From contig CALJAM010000029.1 in NCBI GenBank assembly GCA_938027685.1, positions 93,394 to 157,393 of the forward strand: DNA of 64,000 nucleotides. The letters are read 5' to 3'. Under the pieces are notes generated by a model. That model was not told the DNA's origin, searched no databases, and saw nothing but the letters and a program-made list of their open reading frames with translations. Source of the DNA: an uncultured Bryobacteraceae bacterium. Lineage in GTDB: Bacteria; Acidobacteriota; Terriglobia; Bryobacterales; Bryobacteraceae. Position 1 is the first letter of the stretch. Every line of letters starts with the position of its first letter. The position numbers were made by a program, and so were the translations under genes. Positions 53,398 to 63,561 of the stretch are shown here, piece after piece.

Positions 53398-56160
53398 ATG
53401 AGTTTGCGTTTAACCTGGCTTGTGGTTCTGGCAGCGTGGCTGGCGATCCCGACTTGCAGCCAGCAGGTGGCGCCGGGCACGGTCGCCGGCGTGCTTTACG
53501 ATTCGCGTAACGGTCGGCCGGTCCCGGGCGCGGTTGTCGAGGTTCTAGGCCGCCCCGAGCTGCGGACGACTTCAGACGAGGAGGGCGTCTTTCGACTCGA
53601 CCTGCCGCCAGGCGTTTACGCTCTGGCCGTTGTAGCCCAAGGCTTCCATCCGGCGCAGCTCGAGGGCATCCAGGTGCGCTCCGGTGAAGTCACCGAGGCC
53701 TCCAAGGTGCTCTCCTTCGCAGGCGAAGCTACGCAAGTCGAAGTGGTGGAACGCATCTCCACAGGTGCCGCCACCGCCGAAACCATAGTGGCCGAGCGGC
53801 GCTTGCTGCCCAACATCAGCGACGGCGTCTCCGCCGAGGAAATCAGCAGGTCCGTCGCCTCCGACGCAGCCGCTGCTCTCACCCGCGTCACCGGCGTGTC
53901 TTTGGTAGGCTCCGGCTACGTGTATGTGCGCGGTCTCGGCGAACGCTACAGCGCGACGCTGCTCAATAACGCTCTGATCCCCACCACCGAGCCGGAGCGT
54001 CGCGTCGTACCGCTTGATCTTTTCCCGGTCGAGCTGATCGACCGAATCCAGGTTCTGAAAAGCTACACCCCCGACCTGCCCGGAGAGTTCTCCGGCGGCT
54101 TGGTGCGGATGCACACGGTGGAATTTCCCGCCCAGCGCATCCTGCGCATCTCCACCTCGCACGGCTTGAACAGCCGCACCACGCGCCGCCCTTTCCTGAC
54201 CTATCCCGGCGGCCGCCACGATTTCTTCGGCTTCGACGACGGCACCCGAAGACTGCCCGTCACCATCCCGGCGCGGGACCGTCTCTTTCCGGGCCGCTTC
54301 AGCGAGGCCCAGTTCGAGCAGTTCGGCGAAGCCTTCGCACGCAACTGGGAGCCGGTATCGATTACCGCCCGTCCCCAGCAGGGCTACACGCTCGTGGCCG
54401 GCGACAGCTTCGGACGCCTTGGTCTGGTCGGCGCACTGACTTTTTCCAACAAACTCCAGCGCTCGCGCGAATTGCAGCGTTACCTGGTGAATGCGGGCAA
54501 GGGAGAGGTGCGGATCCACACCGAGTACCCGGACTTCACCGCGGATACCGAATCGGCGCGTTTGGGAGGCGTGCTCAACGCTGCCTTCCGCCTCAATTCG
54601 ACCGGCAAGCTCGCCTACCGCGGTATGTTCACTCGCGATGCCGACAAGGAAACGCGCGTCTTCGCCGGCTACAACGGCGGTGTGGATACCTGGATCCAGT
54701 CCACACGGTTGCGCTGGGTCGAGCGCGGCCTGCGATCCAACGCCGTCGAGGGTGAGCATGCCGTAGCGCGCTTCTACAACAGCCTCCTCCGCTGGCAGTT
54801 CACCTGGTCCGATTCTCACCGTGAGGAGCCCGACATGCGCGAGGTCTTTCGCACGCCCCGCTCCGACGGTAAGTTGGCCTTCAGCGCCATGCCGCAGTCG
54901 GGCCTGCGGTTCTTCAACCGGCTCGATGATCACATCCGTGAGCCGCGAGTGGAGCTGAGCACGCCTTTTTATCGTGGCCGGGTCTCAGGATTGTTGCTTT
55001 TCGGTTACCGGCTGACCCTACGCGATCGTCAGTTCGAAGCGCGCCGCTTCCGTTTCGTACCGGTACGTACCGCCACCCTCGACTTCACTCAGACCTCCAA
55101 CGAGCTTTTCAGCCCTGCGAATATTCGCCCCGACGGCTTCGTCCTGCGCGAGGTCACCCGCGGCACCGATACCTACGACGCCACCATGCGCGTCCACGGC
55201 GGGTTCGCCATGGCCGACCTGACCTTGGCCTCCCGTTGGCGTCTCATCGCGGGCTTGCGTTTGGAAGACGCGGCCGTCGATGTTAAAACCATCGACCCCT
55301 TGGTGCCGGGCGCCGTCCCCGCCGTGGCCCGGCTGCGCAACCGCGACCCTTTGCCCACGGCCAATCTCGCTTATTCGTTGAGCCCGCGCCAAAGCCTGCG
55401 TTTCGGCGTGTCGCGAACGGTCACGCGCCCGGACTTCCGCGAGCTCTCTCCCTTCGACTTTACCAACGTCCTTGGCGGCTTCAACGTGGTGGGAAACCCC
55501 AACCTGATCCGCACCACCGTCGACAACTACGATGCCCGCTGGGAAATCTTCCTCGGCGGTGATCAGTTGCTCGCCGCGGGCTTCTTTTACAAGAACTTCA
55601 AGAATCCCATCGAAGTCACCATCCAAGCGACTACCTCGGATCTTCGCCAGACCTTCCTCAACGCCCACTCCGCGCGCAATCGCGGACTCGAGGTCGAAGC
55701 ACGTCGGCGTCTGGCCTCCGTCCACCCGCGCTTGGCTGATTTCGTGCTGGTTGGGAACCTAACCCTTTCCGATTCGCGCGTGCAGATCCCGCCGTCTCAG
55801 CGCGCCGTGCTCACTTCGCTTGATCGGCCTCTTATCGGGCAGTCGCGCTGGCTTGGCAACCTGCTGGTGGAATGGCTGAAACCGGCCTGGCGCTCCAGCG
55901 GGCGGTTCTATCTCAACTACACTTCCCGCCGACTCAGCGACGTCGGGGCCATGGGCCTGCCCGATATCTACCAGGAAGGGTTCGCTCAGGTCGATTTCGT
56001 GTACGAATTTCATCTCCGCGAGGACGGCAGATGGTCCGTGCGGCTTGCCGCTGAGAACCTCGGCGATACGCACTACCGTTGGACCCAGGCCGGCATTCTC
56101 CAGCGGAGCTATCGCCTGGGCCGGACATTCACTGTCGGTACGAGATATTCCATTTTTTGA
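53398..56160 (+). CDS. TonB-dependent outer-membrane receptor
   Basis: This 920-residue receptor has a signal peptide (SLRLTWLVVLAAWLAIPTCSQ), a carboxypeptidase-regulatory-like domain (about 25-105), a plug with YVYVRGLGERYSATLLNN and a barrel ending TVGTRYSIF. The RGLGERY plug differs from the Oar-like receptors elsewhere in the window and resembles sugar receptors of other phyla. No ribosome site precedes the ATG; TATCCT lies 9 nt upstream. A beta-helix-like protein follows after 51 nt. Confidence 0.9.
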   Translation: MSLRLTWLVVLAAWLAIPTCSQQVAPGTVAGVLYDSRNGRPVPGAVVEVLGRPELRTTSDEEGVFRLDLPPGVYALAVVAQGFHPAQLEGIQVRSGEVTEASKVLSFAGEATQVEVVERISTGAATAETIVAERRLLPNISDGVSAEEISRSVASDAAAALTRVTGVSLVGSGYVYVRGLGERYSATLLNNALIPTTEPERRVVPLDLFPVELIDRIQVLKSYTPDLPGEFSGGLVRMHTVEFPAQRILRISTSHGLNSRTTRRPFLTYPGGRHDFFGFDDGTRRLPVTIPARDRLFPGRFSEAQFEQFGEAFARNWEPVSITARPQQGYTLVAGDSFGRLGLVGALTFSNKLQRSRELQRYLVNAGKGEVRIHTEYPDFTADTESARLGGVLNAAFRLNSTGKLAYRGMFTRDADKETRVFAGYNGGVDTWIQSTRLRWVERGLRSNAVEGEHAVARFYNSLLRWQFTWSDSHREEPDMREVFRTPRSDGKLAFSAMPQSGLRFFNRLDDHIREPRVELSTPFYRGRVSGLLLFGYRLTLRDRQFEARRFRFVPVRTATLDFTQTSNELFSPANIRPDGFVLREVTRGTDTYDATMRVHGGFAMADLTLASRWRLIAGLRLEDAAVDVKTIDPLVPGAVPAVARLRNRDPLPTANLAYSLSPRQSLRFGVSRTVTRPDFRELSPFDFTNVLGGFNVVGNPNLIRTTVDNYDARWEIFLGGDQLLAAGFFYKNFKNPIEVTIQATTSDLRQTFLNAHSARNRGLEVEARRRLASVHPRLADFVLVGNLTLSDSRVQIPPSQRAVLTSLDRPLIGQSRWLGNLLVEWLKPAWRSSGRFYLNYTSRRLSDVGAMGLPDIYQEGFAQVDFVYEFHLREDGRWSVRLAAENLGDTHYRWTQAGILQRSYRLGRTFTVGTRYSIF

Positions 56161-56211
56161 CTTTTTCTCGATATCTTCAAATAACGCACTGCAAGGAGGA
56201 ACCTGTCGACC

Positions 56212-57954
56212 ATGAAACGTCGCTCGTACATAGTCTGTACCATGCTGCTGGGGGGATTGGCCATGGCGTCGGCCGTCGATGACGCGGCTCTCAGGCAGGT
56301 CTCTTCGCCCCACCAGCTCGAGACCTCGGCCGCCATGTGGGTCTGGACCGATAAGTACGTCTACCGACCCGGCGAGACCGTCACCGTTCGCTGGACCCTC
56401 AAGCCCTTCGATGACCCGTTGCCCTACACGATCGTAGCTTACCGGCAGAACAACCAGACCGGTTCGCGCACCTATCTGCCGGGCTCGTCCAGCGAGCCCC
56501 AGGATATTAGCGGCAATTCGCTGGAGTCGGGTTTCCGCATGCGTTACCTTGAAAACGTCGAAAAGGCCGTGCTTGCCGAATTTCCCGCTCCCGAGCAACT
56601 CGGCATGCACACCGTAGTCGTCCAGCTTCGTGACTTCACCGGTTCGCGTGTGGTCAAAGCTGCTTACTTCAAATTCGGCGTCGTCGACGGCGAAGTGACG
56701 GTAAGCGGCGCCATCGAGTCCGATACGACCTGGGTCAACACCAAGCTCTACCGCATCAGCGGCCTGGTTTTTGTGCGCAACGGGGCTACCCTGACCATCG
56801 AGCCGGGGACCTTCGTGATGGGCAATCCGGGTTCTCAGCCGCCTTCTGCCCTTGTGATTACCCGCAGCGGCCGCATCGTGGCCAACGGCACCCGGAGCCG
56901 GCCCATCATTATGACCAGCTCCCAGCCCTTCGGGCAGCGCAAGCCCGGCGATTGGGGAGGTCTCATCCTGCTGGGTCGTGCGACGAACAACTGGCCCGAA
57001 GGCGAGGGCGTAATCGAGGGCCTGCCGGACTCCCCGGATGCCCGCTATGGCGGCAAGGATGATGCCCACGACTGTGGTACGCTACGCTACGTCCGCGTCG
57101 AGTTCGCGGGGGCCGAATTCCAGCCCAATAACGAGGTCAACGGCATCACCTGGGGATCCTGCGGGACGAAAACCGTCAGCGAATATCTTCAGGTCCATTA
57201 CGGGTTCGACGACGCCTTCGAATGGTTCGGCGGCACCAACAACGCCAAATATCTGGTGGCCACCTACGCGCGCGACGACTATTTCGACGGCCAGATCGGC
57301 TGGCGCGGCAAGGTGCAACACGCGGTCGCGGTCGTCAACGAAGATAACGGCAACCGCGGGATCGAAATGGACAACAACGAAACCAACCATGCCCTGGTGC
57401 CGCTTACCAAACCGCAGTTCTACAATGTCACCTTAGTCGGCGTGGGCGATCGCTTCACTCAGTCTGCGGACGAAGGCACCGGGGTGGCCGGCATTTTCCT
57501 GCGTCGCGGCGCTGCCGGCGTTTACAACAATTTCGTGATCTACAATTGGATCACCGCGGGGGTAGATCTGCGCGATACCCGCACCTTGGAGAATCTCGAC
57601 TCCGGCGAGCTCGCCATGGACGGCATACTGCTCTGGAGCAACGGCAAGGCGGCCAATCGCCCCCTGTCCCTCGAGGGCCAGGCGACTGCTGCAGCACTGC
57701 CGTTCCTGAAAGGCGAGCGCGGGCGCGCACGCAACATCCTGGTCGCCGACCCCATGCTGCGCCGACCCTTCGTCTACTCGGATCCCGACTTCCGTCCCCG
57801 CCTCGGCTCCCCGGTGTTCCGCGCCAACTGGGTGCAGCCGCCCGACGACGGCTTCTTCGACCAGTGGGCCGTCTGGAACGGCGCTTTCGGCGACGTCAAC
57901 TGGACCGAAGAATGGGCTTGCTTCATCCAGGAGCAGGATCTCCGCGTGCAGTGA
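56212..57954 (+). CDS. Secreted beta-helix-like protein paired with TonB receptor
   Basis: A 580-residue protein with a signal peptide (MKRRSYIVCTMLLGGLAMASA). An Ig-like or beta-sandwich segment (about 40-150, YVYRPGETVTVRWTLKPFDD) is followed by a long region with right-handed beta-helix character: GLVFVRNGATLTIEPGTFV, RIVANGTRSRPIIMTSS, GDWGGLILLG. Asp/Asn-rich stretches follow (MDNNETNHA). AAGGAGG precedes the ATG. It is probably surface-exposed and works with the upstream receptor as an uptake pair; the family is not recognised. Confidence 0.72.
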   Translation: MKRRSYIVCTMLLGGLAMASAVDDAALRQVSSPHQLETSAAMWVWTDKYVYRPGETVTVRWTLKPFDDPLPYTIVAYRQNNQTGSRTYLPGSSSEPQDISGNSLESGFRMRYLENVEKAVLAEFPAPEQLGMHTVVVQLRDFTGSRVVKAAYFKFGVVDGEVTVSGAIESDTTWVNTKLYRISGLVFVRNGATLTIEPGTFVMGNPGSQPPSALVITRSGRIVANGTRSRPIIMTSSQPFGQRKPGDWGGLILLGRATNNWPEGEGVIEGLPDSPDARYGGKDDAHDCGTLRYVRVEFAGAEFQPNNEVNGITWGSCGTKTVSEYLQVHYGFDDAFEWFGGTNNAKYLVATYARDDYFDGQIGWRGKVQHAVAVVNEDNGNRGIEMDNNETNHALVPLTKPQFYNVTLVGVGDRFTQSADEGTGVAGIFLRRGAAGVYNNFVIYNWITAGVDLRDTRTLENLDSGELAMDGILLWSNGKAANRPLSLEGQATAAALPFLKGERGRARNILVADPMLRRPFVYSDPDFRPRLGSPVFRANWVQPPDDGFFDQWAVWNGAFGDVNWTEEWACFIQEQDLRVQ

Positions 57955-57975
57955 GCTTCGACCCCCCTGCGTTGC

Positions 57976-58026
57976 GCCAGGCGCCCGCACTGGTTTCCAG
58001 CCCAGCCCGCGGCGCCTGGCCTTCTT
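57976..58026 (+). terminator. Intrinsic terminator of the TonB receptor/beta-helix operon
   Basis: Perfect 10-nt arms GCCAGGCGCC (57976-57985) and GGCGCCTGGC (58011-58020) enclose a loop with a small CTGG/CCAG hairpin, followed by CTTCTTTG. It lies 22 nt after the stop codon. Confidence 0.62.
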
Positions 58027-58488
58027 TGTCCACCAATCCCCCACCATATGACTGTGGACCGCTCTTGCGGGCCCGGCGCGCCAGGCCCCTTGCAGTTACA
58101 TCGAGTTACTTCGCGCCGAACACGGAAGAACCGCAGCGTACCTGCAGGCTCGCGGCCTTCCCCTTCCGATTCGGCTCGGATCGCGGTCCCTCACGCCCGG
58201 ATATCGATCGGCGCGCTCCCGAGGGAGAACGGCCGAAGGGTTCTTCGGATGGCTTTTCAAAACCGATGCCGCTTTCCTTCTCGTTTCACCTACTAGCGGT
58301 TGCCGCAAAGAAAATGGCGAGCCGTCGTACCCGCGTGCAGCCGTCTTTTGGGCACCGGAACTTTATTGAGCAATCTGCTCGAACCCTAGCGTCGCAACTT
58401 ACTAAGTTCTGCAGATGATCGTCTCGCCAAGTCGGAGGCGGCACTGTTTGCGGTTTCCACGCGCCTGTGAGAATTTGGCGACAAACTT
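58027..58488. other. Gene-free stretch
   Basis: Frames here are short and lack ribosome sites. A weak hairpin CCGAAG/CTTCGG (58233-58248) is followed by ATGGCTTTTC. Nothing else is recognised. Confidence 0.5.
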
Positions 58489-59832
58489 TTAAGCTTCTCG
58501 CCTGACTTCTTTCTCCCAGGCGGCAATGGCCTCCGTCATGGCGATGACGCGAGCAGGGTGGGAGTCTGCCAGATTGAGCTGCTCGCCGGGATCGGCCGCG
58601 AGGTCGCTCAGGAAGGGCTTCTGGCCGGGTTGGGTCACCAGCTTCCACCTACCCTCGCGCATCGCCCGCTGCTCGTTGTAAGCCCAGAACAGCCGCCGCC
58701 GACCCAGGGGAACTGCCTGGGTCAGGTGCGGCAGAAGGTTGACGCCGTCCAGCTTGATTTTGGGGAGGGGCACACCCGCAACGGCGAGGAAGGTCGGAAA
58801 CAGATCCAGGCAGGTTGCGGTCTCGTGGGAGACGCGCCCGCCAGGCACAGTCCCGGGCCAATAGGCGATGGCCGGAACCCGATGGCCGCCCTCCCAAAGC
58901 GATCCCTTGAGACCGCGGAACGGGCCGTTGGAACCGACATGGGTGGCGCCGTTATCCGAAAAGAAAAACACGAACGTGTCCCGTTCGATTCCCGCCGCGC
59001 GCAGCGCCCCGAGTACGCGGCCGATCCCCTCGTCCATGGCTTCGATCATCTTCCTGTACGTAGGCCCCACGTTGGTCGCCCTGCGCTGCTTTACCGGTTG
59101 TCCGGGCAATCTCCGGGGTGGATCGCCGGGAGCCTGGTAGGGGCTGTGCGGAGCCGCATGCGCAATGTAAAGGAAAAACGGCCGTTCCTTGTTTTCCTCG
59201 ATAAACCGCACGCTGTGCCGCGTAATCAGCTCCGTTGTGTAGCCTTCTTCGGGCGAGAGTTCGGAGTTATGCCACCAATCCGCGTAACCGGCCTGATCGA
59301 TGTGGGTCACGTAATCCACGTTTCCGCTTACGAAGCCCCGGAACTCCTCGAAGCCGTGCTTATCCGGATTGAAGCGGGGTAAGTATCCAAGGTGCCACTT
59401 CCCGAAGAGGGCGGTACGATAGCCGGCCCGTTTGAGCTCCTTGGAAAAGGTGATTTCTTCCGGAGCCAAGCCCTGCGTGCGCGGCCCGGCGGCCAATATG
59501 ACTTCCGTGATGCCGCAACGCTGCTGATAGCGCCCGGTCAGCAGGCCGGCACGCGTCGGACTGCAGACCGGCGCGCTCGAGTGGAAATCCGTGAACCGTA
59601 CCCCGTCAGCGGCCATTCGATCCAGGTTGGGTGTACTTATCTCCTGATTTCCGTAGCAGGAAAGGTCTCCGTAACCAAGATCGTCGGCTACTATGAGGAT
59701 AATGTTGGGGCCCCTGCGGGCCGCCGCTTTCTCAGCAGGTTTCCTCTCGACCGTCTCACTCTCGACGGCGCTGGATGCAAGCTGTCCGGCCGTCAGTTTC
59801 AAGAACTCGCGCCGATCGAACGTCCCTGTCAT
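58489..59832 (-). CDS. Sulfatase with Tat signal
   Basis: This 447-residue arylsulfatase-type enzyme has a Tat signal (TFDRREFLKLTAG). The metal-binding pair is in VADDLGYGDL (50-51). The CSPTR motif with C90 is the Cys-type site turned into formylglycine, and GKWHLGY and FFSDNGATHVG supply further active-site residues. It should release sulfate from a sulfated glycan outside the cytoplasm. The ATG at 59832 has GGAGG nine bases upstream. The TonB receptor gene lies just upstream on the same strand. Confidence 0.93.
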   Translation of the reverse strand: MTGTFDRREFLKLTAGQLASSAVESETVERKPAEKAAARRGPNIILIVADDLGYGDLSCYGNQEISTPNLDRMAADGVRFTDFHSSAPVCSPTRAGLLTGRYQQRCGITEVILAAGPRTQGLAPEEITFSKELKRAGYRTALFGKWHLGYLPRFNPDKHGFEEFRGFVSGNVDYVTHIDQAGYADWWHNSELSPEEGYTTELITRHSVRFIEENKERPFFLYIAHAAPHSPYQAPGDPPRRLPGQPVKQRRATNVGPTYRKMIEAMDEGIGRVLGALRAAGIERDTFVFFFSDNGATHVGSNGPFRGLKGSLWEGGHRVPAIAYWPGTVPGGRVSHETATCLDLFPTFLAVAGVPLPKIKLDGVNLLPHLTQAVPLGRRRLFWAYNEQRAMREGRWKLVTQPGQKPFLSDLAADPGEQLNLADSHPARVIAMTEAIAAWEKEVRREA

Positions 59833-59988
59833 TCCACGGACCTCCATTCGCAAACCGAGGCCTCAAGCCCGCCCGGCTGCCAAGCTTCGGGCAAATTCGG
59901 CTTGCCCGCGTGCATTCCCGCTCCGAAGTCGCCCCGGAAACGTCGCAGCAATGGACGAAGCCCCCGTAGGCTGGTTGCACCGAGCGGA

Positions 59989-62900
59989 TCAGAAATTGAT
60001 CCGCATGGCAAGCTGGATCACACGCGGCGAACGGGCAGCCGTGCACTGCCCGAACCGCATGTTGACCTGTTCGCCGGTCTTTGGGTCGAAGCGTGCGCCG
60101 GTATCCAGGCCGGAGAACTGCGTGTGGTTGAAGGCGTTGTAAAGCTCTCCCCGCAACTGGAGGTTGACGCGTTCCCTTAGGGAGAAGTTCTTTGAGGCGG
60201 CCACGTCCCAATTGTTCACACCCGGGCCGCGGATTAGCGTCTTCGCGGCGTTCCCGAGCGTTCCGACGGCGGGCAGTCGGAACACGTCGGTCCTGAAATA
60301 ACGATAGAACGTCCGCTCCTTCTTGGGCAGCACGGGGTTGTCGAGCACCACCACTCGGGCTCCTTGCGAAGGCGAACCCGTGATGTCTACGGGGGTCGTA
60401 GTCGAGAATCCGATTCCGAGCGGCTGGCCGCTGATGAAGCTGGTGATGCCGGATAATTGCCAGCCGTTCAGGATCAATCGCGCAAAGGAACGATCCGAGC
60501 GCAGCTCCGGCAGATCCCAAACGTAGTTGATGCGCAGAACATGCGTGCGGTCGAACGAAGCCAGGCCGTAGTTCCACACTCGCGCGGAAACCAGCGCACT
60601 TACCGAATCGGTGTCCCCATCATTGAAGTCCATAGCTTTCGACCAGGTCCATGCCGCACCGAACTGCAATCCCCGAGCAAAACGACGCTTGGCTTGCACC
60701 TGGAGCGAATGATAGTTGGAACTGCTGGCGCCTTCCATTATGGGTATGCCGTTGAAACCGACATACGGGCGCAGAAAAGCCGCCGGCAGCGGCGTCCCGG
60801 TGGTGGCATCAGCGTTCCGGGGATCGAAGTTGGCGCCTAGGGGAACGGGATTCACGTCCCGTCGCCACAGCAGATGCCGACCCAGCGAGCCGCCGTAGCC
60901 CACGTCGAGTACCGTGCCGTAGCCCACGTCGCGCTGAATCGATAAACTGAAGTTCATCACCGTAGGCAGATAACCCTCGACATCGGCGCCGTACACGTCG
61001 CTAGGAAAGATGAACCCTTTGGAAGACAACAGGGTCCTTAACTCACCGAAGCTTACCACCGGGGTTTCCAGCAGGGGTGGTTGACCGGTCAAAGGTCCGG
61101 CAAAGCCCTCGGTGAAAAAGCGGTTGTAGAACAGTCCGAAGCCGCCCCGGAGAGCTGTCCTACCATCGCCGAAGACGTCGTAAGCGAATCCCAATCGCGG
61201 CCCCCACTGCACGCCGCGCGTCTTCACCAGCGCTCGAGGATACCCGCCTTGTCCTGCCACAACCATGCCGTTATAGGGGTCCCCCGTCCCGGGAGCGATC
61301 GCCCCGATCTGCGCCACCGCGTATGTTGCGCCGGTAACCGGATGCACCCCAACGCGCCTTCCCCCGATCCGGGCCGGCCGAATCAGTTGAGGGGCTTTGG
61401 CGGCGTCGTAGCGCTCCGCCACAAAGCCGGCCATGAAGTTGTCACGTTCGGTAATCGGCAGGACATAATACAGCCGCAATCCGTAATCCAGCACCAGCCT
61501 GCGCGTCACTTTCCAGTTGTCCTGAATGAAGAACTCCCTGCCGCCCGTGCGCTGCCGCATCCACGCCGGTCCGCTGATCTCGGTGTACGAATTGAAGACC
61601 CCCAATATCGCATTCGAGTACGCGTAGTTGGTATCCAAGGGATTGTTGACGTTCCGCCCGAAGTCGAACGACCCGTTGAAAGGCACGGCTTTCTTCTGAT
61701 GTCTGAAGAATACCTCGACGTACATGCCAGCCTTGACGGCATGAGAGGCGCGGTTGATTGTCAGGTTATTCGACCAATTGAGTAGATGGTACCGATTCCA
61801 AAGAGGGAAGCGGCCCTCAAATGAAAGCGTCGCTGCATTGGGAACTCCCCCGAACGTGGCGTTCGGAATCACCTTGAGGGGGTTCGCCTGCGGGCTGAAT
61901 TGACCGACCTGGAAGCCTACTGTCTCGCGCAGATTTTTCCGGAGTTCCGTTTCCTTGATAGAGTTTTCGGCAGGTTGACTCAGCCAGCCGAAGCTGAATT
62001 CATTCAAGATGGCAGGCGAGAAGATCCGCGTGTAGCGCACCGTCAGGCTCTTGGGGCGGGACCACCAAGTCTGCCTCCGCTGCGGCCAGTTGGCCGTCTG
62101 GGCGCAGCCGGAAGAGCAGGTTTGGTCCTCACTGAAGGCCGAATAACTCGCGACAATGAAATTGTGCGGGTTCAGGTTGTAATCGAGCTTCAGCGTGTGG
62201 GTCGATTTGGGAAGATCGTTCTCGGAAACGAAGACGTAGTTATATTGCCCGCGCGAGATCGTCCGGTCTAGGAAATTGGGGTCGGGAAACACCTTCAGCA
62301 GGGCCTGGCCGTTGCGGTCGATGCGTTGGGGAGGAATGATGTTGCCGGGGAAGGGTGCGCCTCCGCTGTACGGGTCCTTCAAGACGATCAGCTTGTTGTT
62401 GACGTCGAGAGACTGGGAGAAGGCGCCCTGCTTCTCGAGGGGCGTTGGCACAGTTCTCTGCCCGGTGGTCGAGGATTTGGTGGGCCAGAATTCCTGGTGC
62501 CAGAAGAAGAAAAGTTTGTCCCGATTGGTGTTGAACCTGTTGGGGATGTAAACCGGTCCGCCAACGTTGTAGTTCCAGGTGTTGTAACGATATCGCGGCT
62601 TCGGAATACCCAGCTGGTTGTTGAAGAAGGCGTTCGCGTTGAACTGCTCGTGCCTTTTGAAGTACGAGGCGAGGCCGTGGAACTCCCGGGTGCCGCTCTT
62701 GGTAACGATCTGGATGTTCGATCCGGCCATGCGCCCGTACTCAGCCTGGTAATTGCTGGTCAGGATCTTGACCTCGCTGACCGCGTCCTGGCTGACCGTG
62801 ATCTTGAGCATCGATCCGTTGCCTATGTCGGTAGCCGGAACGTCGTCGACCATGATGTTGTTGAAGGTGCTGCGATTGCCCATCACGCTGAAGTTCGACG

Positions 62901-63426
62901 AGCTGCTCAGGTCTTCCGCCTCGCTGACCACGACAACGCCGGGCAGCAGACCGACCAGATCCTTAACGTTGCGCCAGCGCAACAGCAGGTTGTCGATCTG
63001 TGTGGCCGTAATGACGTCGGCGCGCTCCGCGGCAGCCGTCTGCACGACGGCGCCTTCGGCTGTCACGGAGACGGTTTCCGTTACAGCTCCTACCTCGAGC
63101 CGAATGGTGCCTACGGGCAGACGCTCCCCGGTGGCCAGCATGAGGTCCCGCTTCTCGTACTTCTTGAAGCCCTTGGCGGTCACCGTGAGAACGTAGCCTC
63201 CGGGTTCGAGACCGCTGAACGTGAAATCCCCCCTCTCGTTGGTTTCGGTCTTGCGTTCCCGTCCCGTCGCGACGTGCAGCAAAGTGAGCTCCGCCCCAGG
63301 CACCGTCAACCCTGAGGGGTCCACCACGCTGCCGACGATCGAACCGGTGACGATTTGAGCCATTGCGGCAGTCACCAGGCCGGCGGCCAAAATGCACGCG
63401 AGAAGCGACGGCACACTGTTCCTCAT
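59989..63426 (-). CDS. TonB-dependent outer-membrane receptor, Oar-like, large
   Basis: A 1,145-residue receptor. A signal peptide (MRNSVPSLLACILAAGLVTAAMAQ) is followed by a carboxypeptidase-regulatory-like domain (about 25-110), a plug (about 115-240, NFSVMGNRSTFNNIMVDDVP) and a long barrel ending QLAMRINF. GGGAGGAGG precedes the ATG. A near-consensus promoter lies about 135 nt upstream. The sulfatase gene 156 nt downstream suggests that the cargo is derived from a sulfated glycan. Confidence 0.93.
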   Translation of the reverse strand: MRNSVPSLLACILAAGLVTAAMAQIVTGSIVGSVVDPSGLTVPGAELTLLHVATGRERKTETNERGDFTFSGLEPGGYVLTVTAKGFKKYEKRDLMLATGERLPVGTIRLEVGAVTETVSVTAEGAVVQTAAAERADVITATQIDNLLLRWRNVKDLVGLLPGVVVVSEAEDLSSSSNFSVMGNRSTFNNIMVDDVPATDIGNGSMLKITVSQDAVSEVKILTSNYQAEYGRMAGSNIQIVTKSGTREFHGLASYFKRHEQFNANAFFNNQLGIPKPRYRYNTWNYNVGGPVYIPNRFNTNRDKLFFFWHQEFWPTKSSTTGQRTVPTPLEKQGAFSQSLDVNNKLIVLKDPYSGGAPFPGNIIPPQRIDRNGQALLKVFPDPNFLDRTISRGQYNYVFVSENDLPKSTHTLKLDYNLNPHNFIVASYSAFSEDQTCSSGCAQTANWPQRRQTWWSRPKSLTVRYTRIFSPAILNEFSFGWLSQPAENSIKETELRKNLRETVGFQVGQFSPQANPLKVIPNATFGGVPNAATLSFEGRFPLWNRYHLLNWSNNLTINRASHAVKAGMYVEVFFRHQKKAVPFNGSFDFGRNVNNPLDTNYAYSNAILGVFNSYTEISGPAWMRQRTGGREFFIQDNWKVTRRLVLDYGLRLYYVLPITERDNFMAGFVAERYDAAKAPQLIRPARIGGRRVGVHPVTGATYAVAQIGAIAPGTGDPYNGMVVAGQGGYPRALVKTRGVQWGPRLGFAYDVFGDGRTALRGGFGLFYNRFFTEGFAGPLTGQPPLLETPVVSFGELRTLLSSKGFIFPSDVYGADVEGYLPTVMNFSLSIQRDVGYGTVLDVGYGGSLGRHLLWRRDVNPVPLGANFDPRNADATTGTPLPAAFLRPYVGFNGIPIMEGASSSNYHSLQVQAKRRFARGLQFGAAWTWSKAMDFNDGDTDSVSALVSARVWNYGLASFDRTHVLRINYVWDLPELRSDRSFARLILNGWQLSGITSFISGQPLGIGFSTTTPVDITGSPSQGARVVVLDNPVLPKKERTFYRYFRTDVFRLPAVGTLGNAAKTLIRGPGVNNWDVAASKNFSLRERVNLQLRGELYNAFNHTQFSGLDTGARFDPKTGEQVNMRFGQCTAARSPRVIQLAMRINF

Positions 63427-63561
63427 GATCCCTCCTCCCTGGATGCTTGTTCTGCCTCACCCCGGTGCTGACAACTCCCTACGCCCAACCCCGGCGCGGT
63501 CTGGATCATCTGAGCTCGCCGCGCTCGTTGGTTCGCGATTCGCATTGCTACCCCGTCGCGG

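Noticed and set aside
58233..58248. Second terminator-like hairpin after the beta-helix gene
   Set aside because: The stem is only 6 bp and the T run is short and displaced; the hairpin at 57976-58020 is better.
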